Shown piece after piece: positions 29,718 through 42,485 of a stretch of DNA of 64,000 bases. The notes beneath the pieces were generated by a model, which saw only the letters and a program-made list of their open reading frames with translations, did not search any database and had not been told where the DNA came from. Source of the DNA: Apricaphanius iberus (taxonomy: Eukaryota; Chordata; Actinopteri; Cyprinodontiformes; Aphaniidae); assembly GCA_028564705.1 (NCBI GenBank), contig JAPXFQ010000787.1, forward strand, positions 930,001 to 994,000, written 5' to 3'. A program made the translations under genes and the position numbers. Position 1 is the first letter of the stretch. Every line of letters begins with the position of its first letter.

Positions 29718-31909
29718 TTCAAGCTATAGTCTTTTACCAAAGAGAGTTTGTAGGAAGGTCGTCTGAGCAGAGATGTCAACCAACTCTTTATTTTTTTCAT
29801 AAGCACATTGAATTCTTCTTGTTGCAGCGGCTTTGGATTGTCACATTCTCCTTCAGGCAGAATAAGATTTATGAGTAATGCGGTGATCAAAAGTAGGTGA
29901 AACACAGTCGGCAACCTGCTGGGACTCCTGAAAAAAAAAATCTGGTGGTCAGGGAAAATAATTTTACACCTAATCAGCAAGTTAGCAATCAGTCAACACT
30001 CGATCATTATGTCTGGAGGAAAATGGTGCCAAAGTGTTGTGGCAAGACGTTTCTCTCTGATTTTTAACCTGGTTCATAAACTGACCATCAACATGTTCTG
30101 CTTTTCAGACACAGTCAGAGGTAAGGGCAGGAGGGAGGGGAGAGGGTTATATACAGAGCCATTCACATCATAAAAGGACTTCTGCAACAGCGTTGGCCTC
30201 TGTACACCTCTGCATGAACTCCTCGGCTACCTTATACTTGCATGCTTGTGTGCGTCTGTGTGTAAATTTAAACCAATTCTTCAGAGGCCAACTCCTGGCA
30301 CGTGGTCTGGCCTTGGCTCTTGATTGCTACAATTTCTACCTCTGAGGTTAGATGGACGCACAGCTTGGACACTCTCCTTTTATAGCTTTTATGTGAGGAA
30401 TACTTCAAGAAATGGAGAGATGTTTGAAGACCAGAGTTGATTATCATCTTGGAATATTATCACCAATGCCTGTGCCAGAGGCAAAGGTAAATAGAGCAGA
30501 GCGATGATGTGTAGGCAACATCAGAGCTGTTCAGAGCCAAGCTCTTTAAACATTTTTTTCCCCTTAAATAGGATAAAAGACAACCAGTAGCTATAAAAGA
30601 AACACAAATTTAGTTCAAATCCCATCTTCCATTCTCCCCATTTCCCACCAGTTCCTGTGATGTTCAATAAACTTTCAAACAGTTAATTTTCAGGGGCATC
30701 AGCTGTGATTTCAGATTCTCAAATATCAGTATATTCTAACAGGAAAATATTTGAACTGCCAAGGGAAACTAGTCTGATACACTTCATTAGTATTATGTAT
30801 TTGTAGGGGGAAGAATTTGGGAGTACTGGGAAGTTGGGCAATACTGTGACGTACAATTGTGATGCCATTCCCGCTGTTCAGGTGTGGTATCGCCTTTACA
30901 GCAAACCTGCTGTTTAAGAGGATAGACAGAAGAGATTACTGGACTTCAGCTGAGGACGGGTTTAGCAGAAGGGTCAAGGCATTGGAGCAGGACAGGTTTG
31001 AAAAGGACCAAAATGCTGATAATTATGCTTTAAGATTGTAGAATCTAATGAGAATAAAGGATTACAACTTAGAGAGAGCATGCATAGGGGAATCCAGGAG
31101 ATGCTGTGGTAGGAGCCAGTTATGGAGAGCTTAAATATACTGAGGAGGAGTTGTAGGGAAAGAGAGAAAACGGAGGAAAAAGGAATTAAAAGCAGATGTA
31201 CTGTAGGTGAGAGGGAGACATGGATAGATTATTGGATATGGAAAGCAGCTGGGCAGGGAAGCAGAATGACTAGGAGAAAACACAAGCAAAACAAAGCCTA
31301 GACAGAAAATAATCTTAAATGCAAAAAAAAAAGAACTGACTCAAAGAGGTACCTATCAAGGATGAAAGTTAAGTAAATAAATACGAATATATCAGAAAGT
31401 TAAAGCAAGAGATCTACTGAATAGTACAGGAAGGAGGACATAAAACATAATTACTGTATAAACACCAGATATAAAGAAACTCAAGTCAGAGAACAACAAT
31501 TCTAATGGGAAAGGAAAGGAAAGCAGAACTTCCACCAAGGAAAATAATAAGATAAGGAAATAACTAATAAAAATATATATATATATAAAAAAAAAAACAT
31601 CAATAGAAATATCTAAGGATTGTAAAAGATATGCCTTTTAGTGACCAAAGCCAAGTACCAATGTGGTGGAGCCCCTCTTCTGGGGTTAGGTGGTGTTTTA
31701 ATGTTACGATAGCTTCCCCATGAATGAGTCTAATGACCGAAACGGTTTGGTCAAAGGAGTGGTATATAGATTGCATATAGCTTTGGTTAAGGTTAGGACA
31801 ATATAGTAAGGTAATGTAAGGTTACACTAGATTGTTTTGTCTTCCATCCTTTTAAAGGAGCATGGGGTAGGATGAAGAAACAAAACTTACGAGCAATGCG
31901 GCTCAGAAA
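29718..31909. other. No recognised gene or element
   Basis: No gene family or bounded element was recognised. The stretch from 31,040 to 31,620 is strongly purine-rich on the plus strand (AGGA, GAGA, AAAG words) and ends in a short (TA)n and A run near 31,572-31,600. Confidence 0.45.
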
Positions 31910-31989
31910 CAGTGATGTACTGGCAGCCCACTACATATATACTGGTATTATTATATATTATTATTATTATCATTACAAGGGACTGTACT

Positions 31990-32490
31990 CTCACCATTCC
32001 TTTTCACTCTGTACACCTCTCCATCATGGGAGAAGTGGAAGTGGTTGAGGAGTACAAATACTTCTTTTTGAGGATGCTGAGGTCCTTCAAGGTTTGCAGT
32101 AAGATGCTACGAATCTTCTGCAAGTCTGCTGTGGAGAGTGTCATCTCTTCATCCATTGTCTGTTGGGGTAGCAGCATCAGAGCCTGGGACTCAACAACCT
32201 GATAAAGAAGGCTGGTTCTTTCTGGGGACACCTGTGGAACAACTGGAGATAATGATGCGAAGAAGGATTCTTCATAAAGTCTCTTCTTCGTGAGACTATC
32301 ATACAGCAATAGAGTATCTTCAGTCGGAGGCTTCTTTAGTTTCACTGCAACACAGACCGCTACAAGAAATCCTTTCTCCCCACAGCCATCATGGTCTACA
32401 ACAACTCCTTGAAAAATGTATTAGTCATGAGCTACAACAACACTGCATTTCCCTCTGGGATCAATACAATATTTTTTAATTTGAAATGAA
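31990..32490 (+). pseudogene. LINE reverse transcriptase C-terminus (CR1/L2/Rex group)
   Basis: The protein reads VEEYKYFFLRMLRSFKVCSK, MLRIFCKSAVESVISSSIVC and WGSSIRAWDS (31,990-32,200). Shifted-frame text follows (KKAGSF, then a FSRRLL..R-type block about 32,310-32,345). The DNA ends CCCTCTGGGATCAATACAAT before an AT-rich stretch. This order, (E)YKYLG..LR-x-F-x-VC...(M/L)F-x-x-VV-S-x-x-x-A-x-CWGGSI, then KLI-KKAGS, then a tail with CCTCTGGGATCAATAAAGTA, is that of abundant teleost LINEs of this group. Frameshifts show that it is dead. Only about 170 codons of the C-terminus remain. Confidence 0.75.
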
Positions 32491-35400
32491 TTTGAATAAT
32501 GAAAACAAGCTCCATGTCGAACGAAAGAGTGAGTAAAATCTTCCTTTAGTCCCGGAGGGCAGAATCGCCTCCACAGATTTTTTTGGGCAAACGTAGATAT
32601 CGCAGGGTGAACGGACATTGCAACGGGAAAACTACACAAACACAAACAATAGCATTAGCTGCTAAAGTAGTTTCCCTGCTTACAGGTTGGACTGTAGGTC
32701 TAATATGACATAATTCTAATGAACCAGGAGATCGGTTTGTAAAATGTCCGGTCTCTCTTACAGCAGGTTAAGTCTCTTGAGTCATCACTAAGGTCATATT
32801 GTTACCATATCAAGCTCTAAACAAAATCTATAATGTTTCTTACTGGGTCACTAGAAAATGAGCCATGTCAGGATCTGTTTTCTGTCCCAGATCTAGTTTA
32901 AGCAGCCTCCATTCGTCTCAGACCTGGTGCCGGTCTATCTTATACCATATTTTTCTTTTAACTCATGCTGCTGAATCATAGATTTAGCATGTAATCTTGC
33001 CGTTGTGGGGGTTGACGTTTTGGGCGGTGTGAACACGGCATAACAGATACCTTCTCATGGAGGTTTACATGTCGTTTCAGGGGCCTAATCTACGCTCCAC
33101 TGCCACACTGCACTGGAGAATGGAATTAAAGCTTCTGTCTGGAGTTTTAAAGGGAGATAGATATTTCTTAATTCAGCGTACCAAGGCCATTCCCAGAACA
33201 TCCCTTTTCCCACCCTCCTGCTCCCTCTAGCACCACCTCTACAATTGGACATGCGCATTACTTCAGATTTCACAGCATGTCATTGTGTACTCTATAAGAA
33301 AAATCTATTGCTAAGAAATATCTATCTGCTTTACTGAAAATATGACTGTCTTACCTGCTCTACATAAATATCACCAAAGCTGCATCGTTTTTGAAGCCTT
33401 TTTTAGATTCATTGGCATTTCCATTGTTGAAATACATCTCTGACGTAAATCCAGTGGTGAACCGAATGAGATGCAGCGTACCTGTAAAGCGTTTTTCGGC
33501 GAATTCAGTTGCCTGACTTCTTTTTGGTTTTCTTTCTGAATCTGATGTAGCGCTCAGTAGACGGGGAATGGCTAACTTGTTAGCAGAAGTTTGCTTTGAC
33601 TTCTTCACCGCTTTCTTTCATTATGGCAACTGTACACAAGAAGACACAGAGCGAACCCATCTTTATGTTTGAGTGATGTGCATGAAGGTTGATTGACATC
33701 CAACAATGCAGAAACTCAATTTCTGCTGGCTACTGTGAATTGCATAGGATGTTTTTTTTTGGGGGGGGGGATAACAAATCTTGTGGAGCACCATCCATGT
33801 ATCTTAGTAGAACCAAACTAAAATACCGAAAAGCTATAAAACGTTGAGCCAGAAATAAATTCTCCGGACTGCAGCTTGAAGCGTCAATCAGCCAAAGAGG
33901 GAACATTTCTCCAATTGAAGTGATCCGAAGTTGGAAAGACCCTTTGAACGAACAATTTACTGTCCCACGCTCATGGGGCTCTTAGGAGAGACGCGCCCCA
34001 AAGCCTCAGTAACTCTTCAACGTGCTTTCAGCTCATAGTTAGCCGGATGTGTTGAGTACGGAGTCGGGGTCTCTGTGAATCTTTTTTTATTTTTATTGAT
34101 TTAGTTACATGTACTCCTAAAGTTGTAATTGACTGCACATTTCTACCAAGGGCTCATGGTGAGAATTTGAATCTGTCAAAAGGGCCGATTTAGGTTTTTC
34201 CGTTAGTGTTTAAGAAATGAAACACAGAAAATACTCTGTTAAAACAATCCCTGGGAATGAAAGCTGCTGGTTGAAAAGTCTGAATTTTAACCTTTATTGT
34301 TCTGAAATGTAATTGTTTCTATGGAGCCAAAAAGGGGAAACAGGTATCTCAAACAGTATTGCTTACGTATAATTGTTTGACCTGTGTATATGGAATAGTG
34401 ATATTAAAAATGCTTTTGAACCCTGAAAATTGGATTCAACTTGAATCCTACACAAAATTACAATATATCTCTGAATTACTCTTACTTGGAAAATAAAATG
34501 TGTTTCCTGAAAAAAAAAAAGTTCATACTTGGCGAAACGCTTTCTTGGAAATTTATTATGTTTTCCAACCCAGATTCATCACATTAATTGTGATTTGAAG
34601 AAAAGAAAAGTAGAATCCGATCTTAAAATTTGGACAAAAACAGGAGTTAAAAACTATTTATTGGTTGGGTATCACCTTTGTGGTGAAACTATTCTTGTTG
34701 CCATCCGAGGGGAGACAAAAAGGCAAAAACACTTTCATAGCATCCAGGGTGACATTTTCCACTAATTATCTTCCTGAATCATCAATTTCTACTGGTGGAC
34801 AAAACAGTGTATCAGCATGGCGTCACTGATTTCTGTCTTTATTATGCGGATCCTGGCTGTGACAGAGATCCATCAGAGATTACTTCCATTGCAATGGTCA
34901 CCATGACAGCCGGGATATGTTTTTTTTTTTTACTCTTTTATTTCCATGCAACAAAATGAGCACTGTGCATTAGGCAGAGGATATGCTCCAAGCATTACAA
35001 TTTCACAAGGCTCAGTAAAGTGATGCTGCTTTGCATTCTGCACTGTTCCTAGGAAATTATTCTCACTAAGAAATATATAAACACAATCTACGCCATTGAA
35101 AAAGCTGGATAAAAGCACTTAAAAAGTCTTAATTGCTTTGCAGCCATCGGTTTCAAAAGTTTCAACAACAATAAAGGCTTTTAAAACCTAAATATAAGTA
35201 TTATGTAGACGAGAATCAATGAAGGGATAGTGTTGAACTTTGTGGTAAAGGCTGCAGCTGTACAGTTTAATCAGTGGTGTTAAATAAGAAATCAGAGGTT
35301 CCTGTAGATCCATGGAGTGTTGGCTGGGTCATTGAGGTGTGGTTGGTCCGTTCTTTGGTTTACATCTTAAAGGGGTGTGGCGGTGCCCCTGTTTGTATTT

Positions 35401-38335
35401 GAATTTTTCTGTACAGACCTCTCAAATGTCCATACAGAAGCAGGGCCCTAACGTTTACTTTTTTAGCTTACAGCACGGGTGCTACAGAAGTTGCTGGTGC
35501 TGTAGAACAGACACAAAAATGGTAGCATCAACACAATCTCTAAAAAGCAGGCAACATGTTTTGTTACTTTGCCTGAGTCATACCATTGAGAAAAGGGAAC
35601 TGGTACACTGACTTTTTTTCATGGTATTATATAGAAGCTTTATGATTTATTGTGTAGCAAAGTGGTTAGTTCAGATTCTCAGAAAACAGAGGCCCTTTTC
35701 TGGACCGAGTCCCATCTCCTGCTATTTATTTTGGAGCCTTATAACAACCCAAATGTATTAAGTTGACCCAACATGTTTACATTTAGTTCAGTCAACAAAA
35801 TTCTTTATTGCTAAATCGAACCAAATCAGTTGGGTGGAAATTATTTACATAATTTTATCATGTTCATCAAGCAAGTTTTTTTTTTTATTTGAGTGCATAC
35901 ACCATATAAACCAAATCTGTTTCGACAGATGGACCTTGATTAGTTCATGCCAGTTTTAATATTGTAATGCTAAATCAGCTAGCATTGCAGGGCACTTTTC
36001 ATACCAGGTGTAGCCTACACCATGGTCTTCATTATATTAGTACTGATTTATATTATTAACTCAATAAGTAATCCATTTCCCCCCGTAGACTTGTGGTCTT
36101 GTAATGCCTTATGCTGAAATTTCCTTCTATCTCTTAGAAAGCTAGAAGACTAAGTTTCCCCGTTATGTGGCGTCACATTATAATATTATTAAAAGGACAT
36201 GTTAGGTTAGTTTCTTTTGGTGCTCATTTTTACACATGGGCAAAATAATACAATGCTGGGGGGAAAAAACCCAAAGAAACGAGCTGCCAGTTGGCTGAGG
36301 AGTCCCACTTTGACAAGCAGTTTTGGTTGAAACTCTTTCTTTATATTTATTGTTGTGTATGCCAAATAGTATGCCATTATATCGAACTACTTAAACATTT
36401 TCCCCTACACGTTTGAATTTCTGCCAAACTAATTCAGAAATACTGTTACCAGCAACTCATTTTCGCCTAATTGCACATTTGACATACTAGTACGACTGCT
36501 TGCTATAGACTCACCGGCCCTTGCGGCCCAGAAATTTGACCGCACACCAGGAAATGTTCTGGTGCTCCAGATTAGCCACTCTGGGCCTAATGATGGAGCA
36601 TAATATGGGATACCGAAACAGAGATCAGGTACATGCAGCTTTATCGGACCTCTGTCTGTGGTTGCTTCTGGACCTGTAGCAGTGTGTGGATCGATCAGAG
36701 GCTTGGCTCTATGCAGTCGGGATCTGTACATTTTAAGTCTTGTTGTCTAACATCTGCTAATTACCAGCTTTGTTGAAACAATTATATCTAAGACTGACTA
36801 AACCAATCCATCTCTATTTATACAGGTCTCTTTGCATCCAGAAGGGTCAGATTAAAGTCCTCAAATAAAGTGGTTTGTCCATGACAAGAATAAAGCCCAT
36901 AAAAAAGCTAATAAGCAGAGAAAATAAACCTTTGAAATTTGTAATCCTCATTCATGATCCATCCACATCCTTCTGCTCCGTTTCCAAAGATTTCACGTCC
37001 GTTCATTTGCTGATAAAAGCCTACAAATGTCACTGCGCATGCCTTGAAGTATTAGCTTTTGAATGAAACCTTCCTTGATCCGAGTTATGCCGTCATGTGA
37101 CCCGTCTACGGCTGATAGCTTATGGACGGAAAGTCACGTTCGTAAATGGTTCTTGTTGCTTCTCTGTTCTGATGATTGACGCATCAAGTAGCCAATGGAA
37201 TGCAGTGGCTTCATCACTGTCACGGTTGGGTTATCAAAAGGCGGTGTATCCATAAAGAGACGTTAGATAATTGCACACAGTGCTAACCAGTAACATTCTC
37301 TTTCATAAACGTGCCATAACACAGTTTGTCAAAATAAAAAACAGAGCAAGCCAGGAAGCTTAAGTTGAGAAGAAAATTTAATAATTTTCAGAATGTTTAT
37401 TAATCAGTGAGGAGTAACGCGTTTAGACACTTTGGACCTGTACTTAGAAAATCATTTGCAGAATACTACCTTCTTGTTTTTATTCTGTCAAGTGTGGTGT
37501 GGATCAAGGTAATAATTCAGGCTTTAAACCTACATTGTGTTTTAGGTCACAACTTCATGCTAAAGACACTTTTTCAGAGCATTTATTTTGAGAAAATAAA
37601 TAACCACACATAAAGCAGGATCTTTTTGAGTGCATTAAAATTCATATTGCTTGGTAACAACAGCACTCAGACACATAATCACAGTTCGTGGAGAAATTTT
37701 AGACTCTTTGCTGTCCAAAGAGACCTCAGCAATTTCTCTACTTGAAAGCGTTCAAGAACAGCTCTAATTTTTATTTGGGTATGCATTGTTAAAAAAAAAT
37801 TTAGGGGGGAAATTGCAGGAAGCTTAGAAACAGCCAGCATTCCTCTGGTTTGCAATAATTTCTTTCCCCAAGTTCAGTTTTTACCCCACAATTTAATTTA
37901 ACTATAAAAATGGTTTGGGAATTTATTCAATTCACTTTTATTTAATTAAAATCAGTCGAAAAGGAATTAGGAAAACAACAAAATGCAATGCTCTCATAAG
38001 ACGCCTCTGAATTTCTCTTTATCCCCCCCTGGAATGGTCAGAATTTGAATTGTGTTTGCTGTCTGATGATATAAGTGGATTCAATAAAAGAAAGTATTGA
38101 AAAGCTGTCTGATCTCTCCTTTGAGATCCAGGGTGTTATGCGGTGTCACATGTATAATTTATGAAACCAGAAGGCACCAGGAGCTGCTGCTAGCTTCGTT
38201 ACCTAATCATGGAGCTGACCTGACAGTAAAGCTAACTTAGCTACCCGAGAAACAACCCAACAGCAAAATCCAATCCTGGTTTGGTCAAATAGATAGAAAT
38301 CATAAACTTACATTGACCTATTACTTTTACAGTGT
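32491..38335. other. Long stretch with no recognised gene
   Basis: Nearly 6 kb in which I can support no gene, RNA or bounded element. A G-run flanked by T (about 33,750-33,770) and a phrase near 35,757-35,830 (TATTAAGTTGACCCAACATG) that resembles a common teleost MITE are the only repeat-like items. The 100-codon minus frame at 36,429-36,731 has no recognisable motif. Parts around 36,900-37,330 are low in repeats but show no special signal. Confidence 0.45.
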
Positions 38336-38385
38336 CTTTGTATCCCAAACCATCAACCCTCCACCTCCATGCTTGATTGCAGGTC
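38336..38385 (-). pseudogene. Tiny Tc1-like transposase scrap
   Basis: The complement of CAAACCATCAACCCTCCACC followed by TCCATGCTTGATTGC encodes AIKHGGGGLMVW, the VKHGGGS-x-MVWGC block of Tc1 transposases. Only some 40 bp are recognisable. It is an independent relic from the plus-strand copy 350 bp downstream. Confidence 0.5.
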
Positions 38386-38435
38386 TGAGCTGAACCTGGC
38401 AGACAAGCCAGCGAGGAAGTTTAAAGTACAGTAGG

Positions 38436-38500
38436 TAAAACTTTAGTTACATAGCACCTTTCAAGATAAAAATCACAAAGTGCTTCACAACAGAGAAGGA
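38436..38500 (-). mobile_element. LINE tail scrap, antisense
   Basis: TAGTTACATAGCACCTTTCA, then AAAATCACAAAGTGCTTCAC, resembles the complement of LINE tails (GTGAAGCACTTTGTGA...AAAGGTGCTATATAA) found widely in teleosts. Short and decayed. Confidence 0.45.
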
Positions 38501-38732
38501 TAAAAAAAAAAAATTGTATAAAATTACATGAAAGATGTTAGTTTATAAAACTTCGTCTTAAAGTTGGAACATCTAAAGACACGTTTTCAGTTTGACACAA
38601 TCCATAAAATAGGGTCCCCGCTAATAGGTGGAATATGCTTGGGTTAGATTAGAACATAATTTTTATTGTTCTATGTGGAAACGACTGTTTGGTATAAAGC
38701 TACCTCCCTAAGCGCTCCATACCAACTCTTTA

Positions 38733-38930
38733 GCAAGGTGGTGGCAGTATCATGACATGGGGATGCCTTTTTCAACACATACAGGGATGCTTGACAGAAT
38801 CAGATGAGACTCCCAAAAAGAAAATCTGTCTGATGCTGGAGAAGACTGGAAGCTACAGCGGAGGTTCACCTTCAGCAGGACGACGATGCAAAATATCCAG
38901 CATGAGGTACGACGATCGGTTTAGATCAGT
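38733..38930 (+). pseudogene. Tc1-like transposase relic
   Basis: The frame reads GGGSIMTWGCLFQHIQGCLTE (VKHGGGSIMVWGCFS block). It is followed in shifted frame by DNA coding for LRLRRRFTFQQDDDAK-like peptide (GCGGAGGTTCACCTTCAGCA, then GGACGACGATGC) and ends ACGATCGGTTTAGATCAG. The block coding for the LEENL helix is collapsed (CTGATGCTGGAGAAGACTGG), so about 60 bp are missing. No terminal repeats were found. Two further frames downstream carry nothing recognisable. Confidence 0.7.
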
Positions 38931-39235
38931 ATTGTCCGATCTTTTTGAGACAAAACCGCCAGTCAAAAATTCAATAAAAAAAAACTTAAATTGTCATTTT
39001 TTCTTACCTGCTCAAAAATCAACTAAGCATCTAACATTTTAATAAAAATAATTAGATTATGTTTTTGGAGGAAAAGGAATATGCTAATCATCGTAGACCG
39101 AAAACCTTACAAAGAGTTTTTTGCCTTAGCCTATTAAAAATCCAAATGACATTCTTTTGGGCTTTATTGAAACAAAGATAAATATTTTGACTTTTCTGAA
39201 GAATTAAAAAAAACTTATACATCACATTGTTGACA
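38931..39235. other. No recognised gene or element
   Basis: An AT-rich spacer between the Tc1 relic and repeat copy A. Confidence 0.45.
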
Positions 39236-39912
39236 TGTTTGGCTACTGGACTCAACAACAGCACCACCAACAGACCAGGTGAGTTTTAACAAGTTCAAAT
39301 TCCAAGAGATTGGGTTATGAGGTCGTCTCGGGGAACCAGAACGGAGGCACCAGGAAACGGGAACACGGAGCGTCGTCTGGAAACGGGTAAGGGGAAAGGT
39401 TAGAGGTTGAAAGGAGAAGAGATATGCTCGCGTACCTGTACTCAGGCTTACTGTTAGGAAGGGAATCACAAAGTGTGGAGAGAGGGTCGAGAGGTCCTTT
39501 AGACCAGGAGCGATGTGGAGTGAGTCAGAATGTCCGGAATTGTATTTCAGAAACTGATTGTGAACTGGGAAGGAATCCAGAAGAGGATGAATATGAGAGT
39601 CCTTGAACATCAGGTTAGTAGATGCATGGATGTCTTACTTGGTATGAATGATGAATCGGCAGGTGGAGGGGCAGGCGAGCAGCAGACCACCAGGAGGTAA
39701 TGTAGTAGGGAGACTGGGCTGAGACTGACCGGAGAGGAAGCCAAGCAGGAGAATCTACCCAGTCAGAGGAATCCAGGAACCAAGGTAGTGAAATCTGCAG
39801 GAAGAAGAAAGGTCTGAGATCAAGGACACAAGGAGGAAACTCACGCTGAAGTTTCTTTGCTAGGAGTTGGCCTTGTTACCACGCTGAGAGCGAGAACCAT
39901 CTGGCATCAGTC
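39236..39912 (+). repeat. Composite repeat copy A, left part
   Basis: This segment is related along its length to 49,167-49,770: GAGGTCGTCTCGGGGAACCAG against GGTTGTCTAGGGAGGAACCAG; GGCACCAGGAAACGGGAAC against AGCACCAGGAAGCAGGAAC; and TTGTTACCACGCTGAGAGCG, GAGAACCATCTGGCATCAG against TTGTTACCACGCATAGAAGTG, GAGAACCATCTGGCGTCAG. It stops at ATCAGTCT, where the I/Nimb-like LINE begins, and resumes at 41,324. The family has no coding region I can recognise and resembles long minisatellite-like non-autonomous teleost repeats. The class is unknown. Confidence 0.65.
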
Positions 39913-41332
39913 TTCTTTAATTTTAATGGCGGTTTACATGCCAGTTTGGTGTATTACCACCTCCAACTTTTCAGGGTGTGGAGTGTCAATGGAGGATTAG
40001 ACACTTACATCCACTTGTTTAAAAAAAAAAAAAATTTTAATTAAATTCTGCTATATAAACCTGTTTTCTTTAAAAATCTCATGTGAGCTGACAATGTTGA
40101 TGTCTTAACTGGAGAAAAGGAAAGTAAACATTCCTCTGATAAACCTGAAAATCCTAATGTTTTAACTTCCTCTAACATTATAGATCTTTCTCTTGTATAA
40201 GCTTCGCATTCCAACAGCACGTTTCACAGTTTCTACCTTATCACAATGAGAACAGAGACCAGTCTCATGTTTCCCTAATTTGTAAAGATTTTGATTGAGA
40301 AATGCATGTACGATTCTTAACCTTGTGATCACTGCTTCTTCCCTTCTCTTAAAAATACCCTTCCTCCTTGTTATCATTTGCTTTTGTATTGAATGTAAAA
40401 AAAACTTCCTCTCGTCTCCTTATCCCACTATGCTTGCCATAGTTTGTTTATTTCTGTTTTTATGAAACTTCTGGTTTCTGATTTGCTGAGCGGTACTGTC
40501 CTTTGTAGTTCTTTAGTTAGACCTCTTTTAGCCAGGCGGTCCAGTACCTCATTATCTTCTATGTCTACATGTGATGGTACCCACAAAAAACACACTTTTA
40601 TATTCATATTTTGTAATCTATATAAACTTTGAAAAATTTCCAAAATCAAGTCCGGTCTACATTCAGATTTACAATTTGCTATGCTTAATAAAGATGCCAT
40701 AGAGTCTGAACATATTATAAATTGATTAGCTCCCATCTCCTCTATCCAACTGAGTGCTAGTACGATTGCTAGTAGTTCTACAGTGTAAACCGCTAAGTGA
40801 TCTGATATTCTTTTAAATATTGACTTTTTTTTAACTGTGCTACGTAAACTGCTGCTCCCGTTTTTCCTGTGCCTGGTTCTTTTGAACCATCTGTAAATAC
40901 TTGAATATTACTGGTATATTTGATGCCTAAGTATTGCTGCACCAGATAATTTATCCCACAAGATTTCCTACATCGTTTTGATATCCTTGCTATTTCTAAA
41001 TCTACAACCGGTAATGGAAATAGCCAAGGAGGAGTGATAGCTAATGCGACTGAACAATTGTAAATGAATTTTGATATACCAATTTTTTCTGCCTGGCTGT
41101 TTCCCACCCATCCAAAGCTATTAAGCGTTTTTTTCCCCCATGTTCCCAGGTAATGTTTAAGATAGGTTTTGTTGGATGATCTTGTTGATGTCCTTGTAGA
41201 CTTACCCAGCATACCATAGAAAGTTGTGGATGTCTCGATGATAACGGCATCTCCCCAACCTCCACCTGAAGAGCTGGAATTGAAGAGGTCTTGACGGCAC
41301 CACAGCAGAGACGGAGGGCCGACGTCAGTCTG
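39906..41332 (-). mobile_element. I/Nimb-like LINE fragment inserted in repeat copy A
   Basis: Minus-strand coding pieces appear in order. IPALQVEVGEMPLSSRHPQL, SMVCWVSLQGHQ, HPTKPIL (41,290-41,130) is the region just after the polymerase domain in I/Nimb-type ORF2. NSFGWVGNSQAEKIGI and LAITPPWLFPLPVVDLEI follow. Then comes an RNase H domain: VFTDGSKEPGTGKTGAAVY with its first Asp, FIICSDSMASLLSI with its second active-site Asp, and FLWVPSHVDIEDNEVLDRLA with the usual HV-x-I-x-x-NE. The last piece is REEAVITRLRIVHAFLNQNL with GLCSHCDKVETV, a CxxC knuckle. At least two frameshifts break it. TCAGTCT occurs at both edges (39,907-39,913 and 41,325-41,331), consistent with a short target duplication. 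The 3' UTR lies near 39,915-40,150. 5'-truncated and inactive. Confidence 0.85.
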
Positions 41333-41447
41333 CTGGAGAGCCTCCCTTAAGAAGCCTGGTGGTAACGTGCCACCTGCCACGCCCTACAGAGACGGTGAGA
41401 GCACAGGAAAACACACACAAACACTCCACAGTCACAGGAACCTAACA
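41324..41447 (+). repeat. Composite repeat copy A, right end
   Basis: GTCAGTCTGCTGGAGAGCC, CCACCTGCCACGCCCTACAG, ACACACACAAACACTCCACA and GTCACAGGAACCTAACA match in order GTCAGCTTGCCGGAGCCG, CTGCCTGCCACACCCTACAG, ACACACACAAACCCACTATC and GCCACAGAATCCTAACA at 49,768-49,913. This is the missing right end of copy A. Confidence 0.75.
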
Positions 41448-41524
41448 ATTGTTTGAAATCAAAAAGAAAAAAAAAAACACTTGGGTACAGTCGTATGTTA
41501 TTACAGGTGACAAATGTTTGACCC

Positions 41525-41740
41525 TTTTGAAATTTACATGTGAAAAACATGTGGCCACCTATGTTTTGCAGACATTTCTGTGTGAATTTGGAACATTTTC
41601 ATTGTGATAAACTGCAATCCATATCTATATGTGAAACATGTTATTTTCCACATAAAACTTACATGTGGAAAAAAACACTTGTTAAACACAAGTTTAATAA
41701 CATGTGTAGCCTATGTGTTTAAATGTGAAAAAATGTGTGA
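41525..41740. repeat. CATGTG-rich dispersed repeat, copy 1
   Basis: GTGAAAAACATGTGGCCACC, TATGTTTTGCAGACATTTC and TTTGGAACATTTTCATTGTG are shared nearly word for word with 60,107-60,180. The segment then degenerates into further CATGTG-containing words (GAAACATGTTATTTTCCACA, ACTTACATGTGGAAAAA, ATAACATGTGTAGCC). No ends or coding frame are visible. Confidence 0.75.
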
Positions 41741-42485
41741 GAAGCAAATAAACGATTTACCTGGTACCAAATCTGATAAAATATTGGGATCTCATGTAAC
41801 CTTTTTGTACAGGAAAAGAAAAAAACAGTTGCTTTGTGTTGTACCAAATGTTTTCCACTATGATGTTCCCCCAACTGCAGTTCAGTATTTTGGGAATTTT
41901 TTTTATGTGGAAAGTATCTAGAAATCAGTCGTGGAATATTTTCCCACTCACCGATTACTCGCTGCATCTTATACACAATAAATTTCACATCTTAAAATTT
42001 TTCGAAATAAAATAGAGCTTGGGAAGCTGAAATAGATGGGTGCAACGCCAGTCGTCACATTATCGGCTGATGTTTGCAAAGCAGGCAATCCAGAAGCCCC
42101 ATTCATTTTGATTGGCATTGATTTGCTGTATGTCCAAGAGCAGAAATAAAGGAAACTAGATATTAATTTCTGTGGTAGAGCTAAGACGTTTTCACTGTGT
42201 CTATTAATGCATATTAAGGAATATTTTGTGCTTTAACCAGTAAAATAAGCAGCTAAAAGCATTTTTAGAGGGGGGCTCCTGTATTTGGGGATGTTATCTG
42301 TTTGTAGAAGGGTCGTGGTTCCTAACCCCTACAAATGTCAGCTGTCTACTGCATGAGATATTTATTTGTAATATGATTTCACCCAGATTGAAAATATGTG
42401 TGTCTACAAAAAGTCCTGCTACACGCTCTGTTGCTGCCATCTAAATATCCATCACTAGAATCAGAACAGAAATGGATAAAATAAC
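41741..42485. other. No recognised gene or element
   Basis: Short open frames without motifs only. Nothing further recognised. Confidence 0.45.

Noticed and set aside
36429..36731. 100-codon minus frame
   Set aside because: No family motif, no splice context and no supporting frame structure. Treated as chance.
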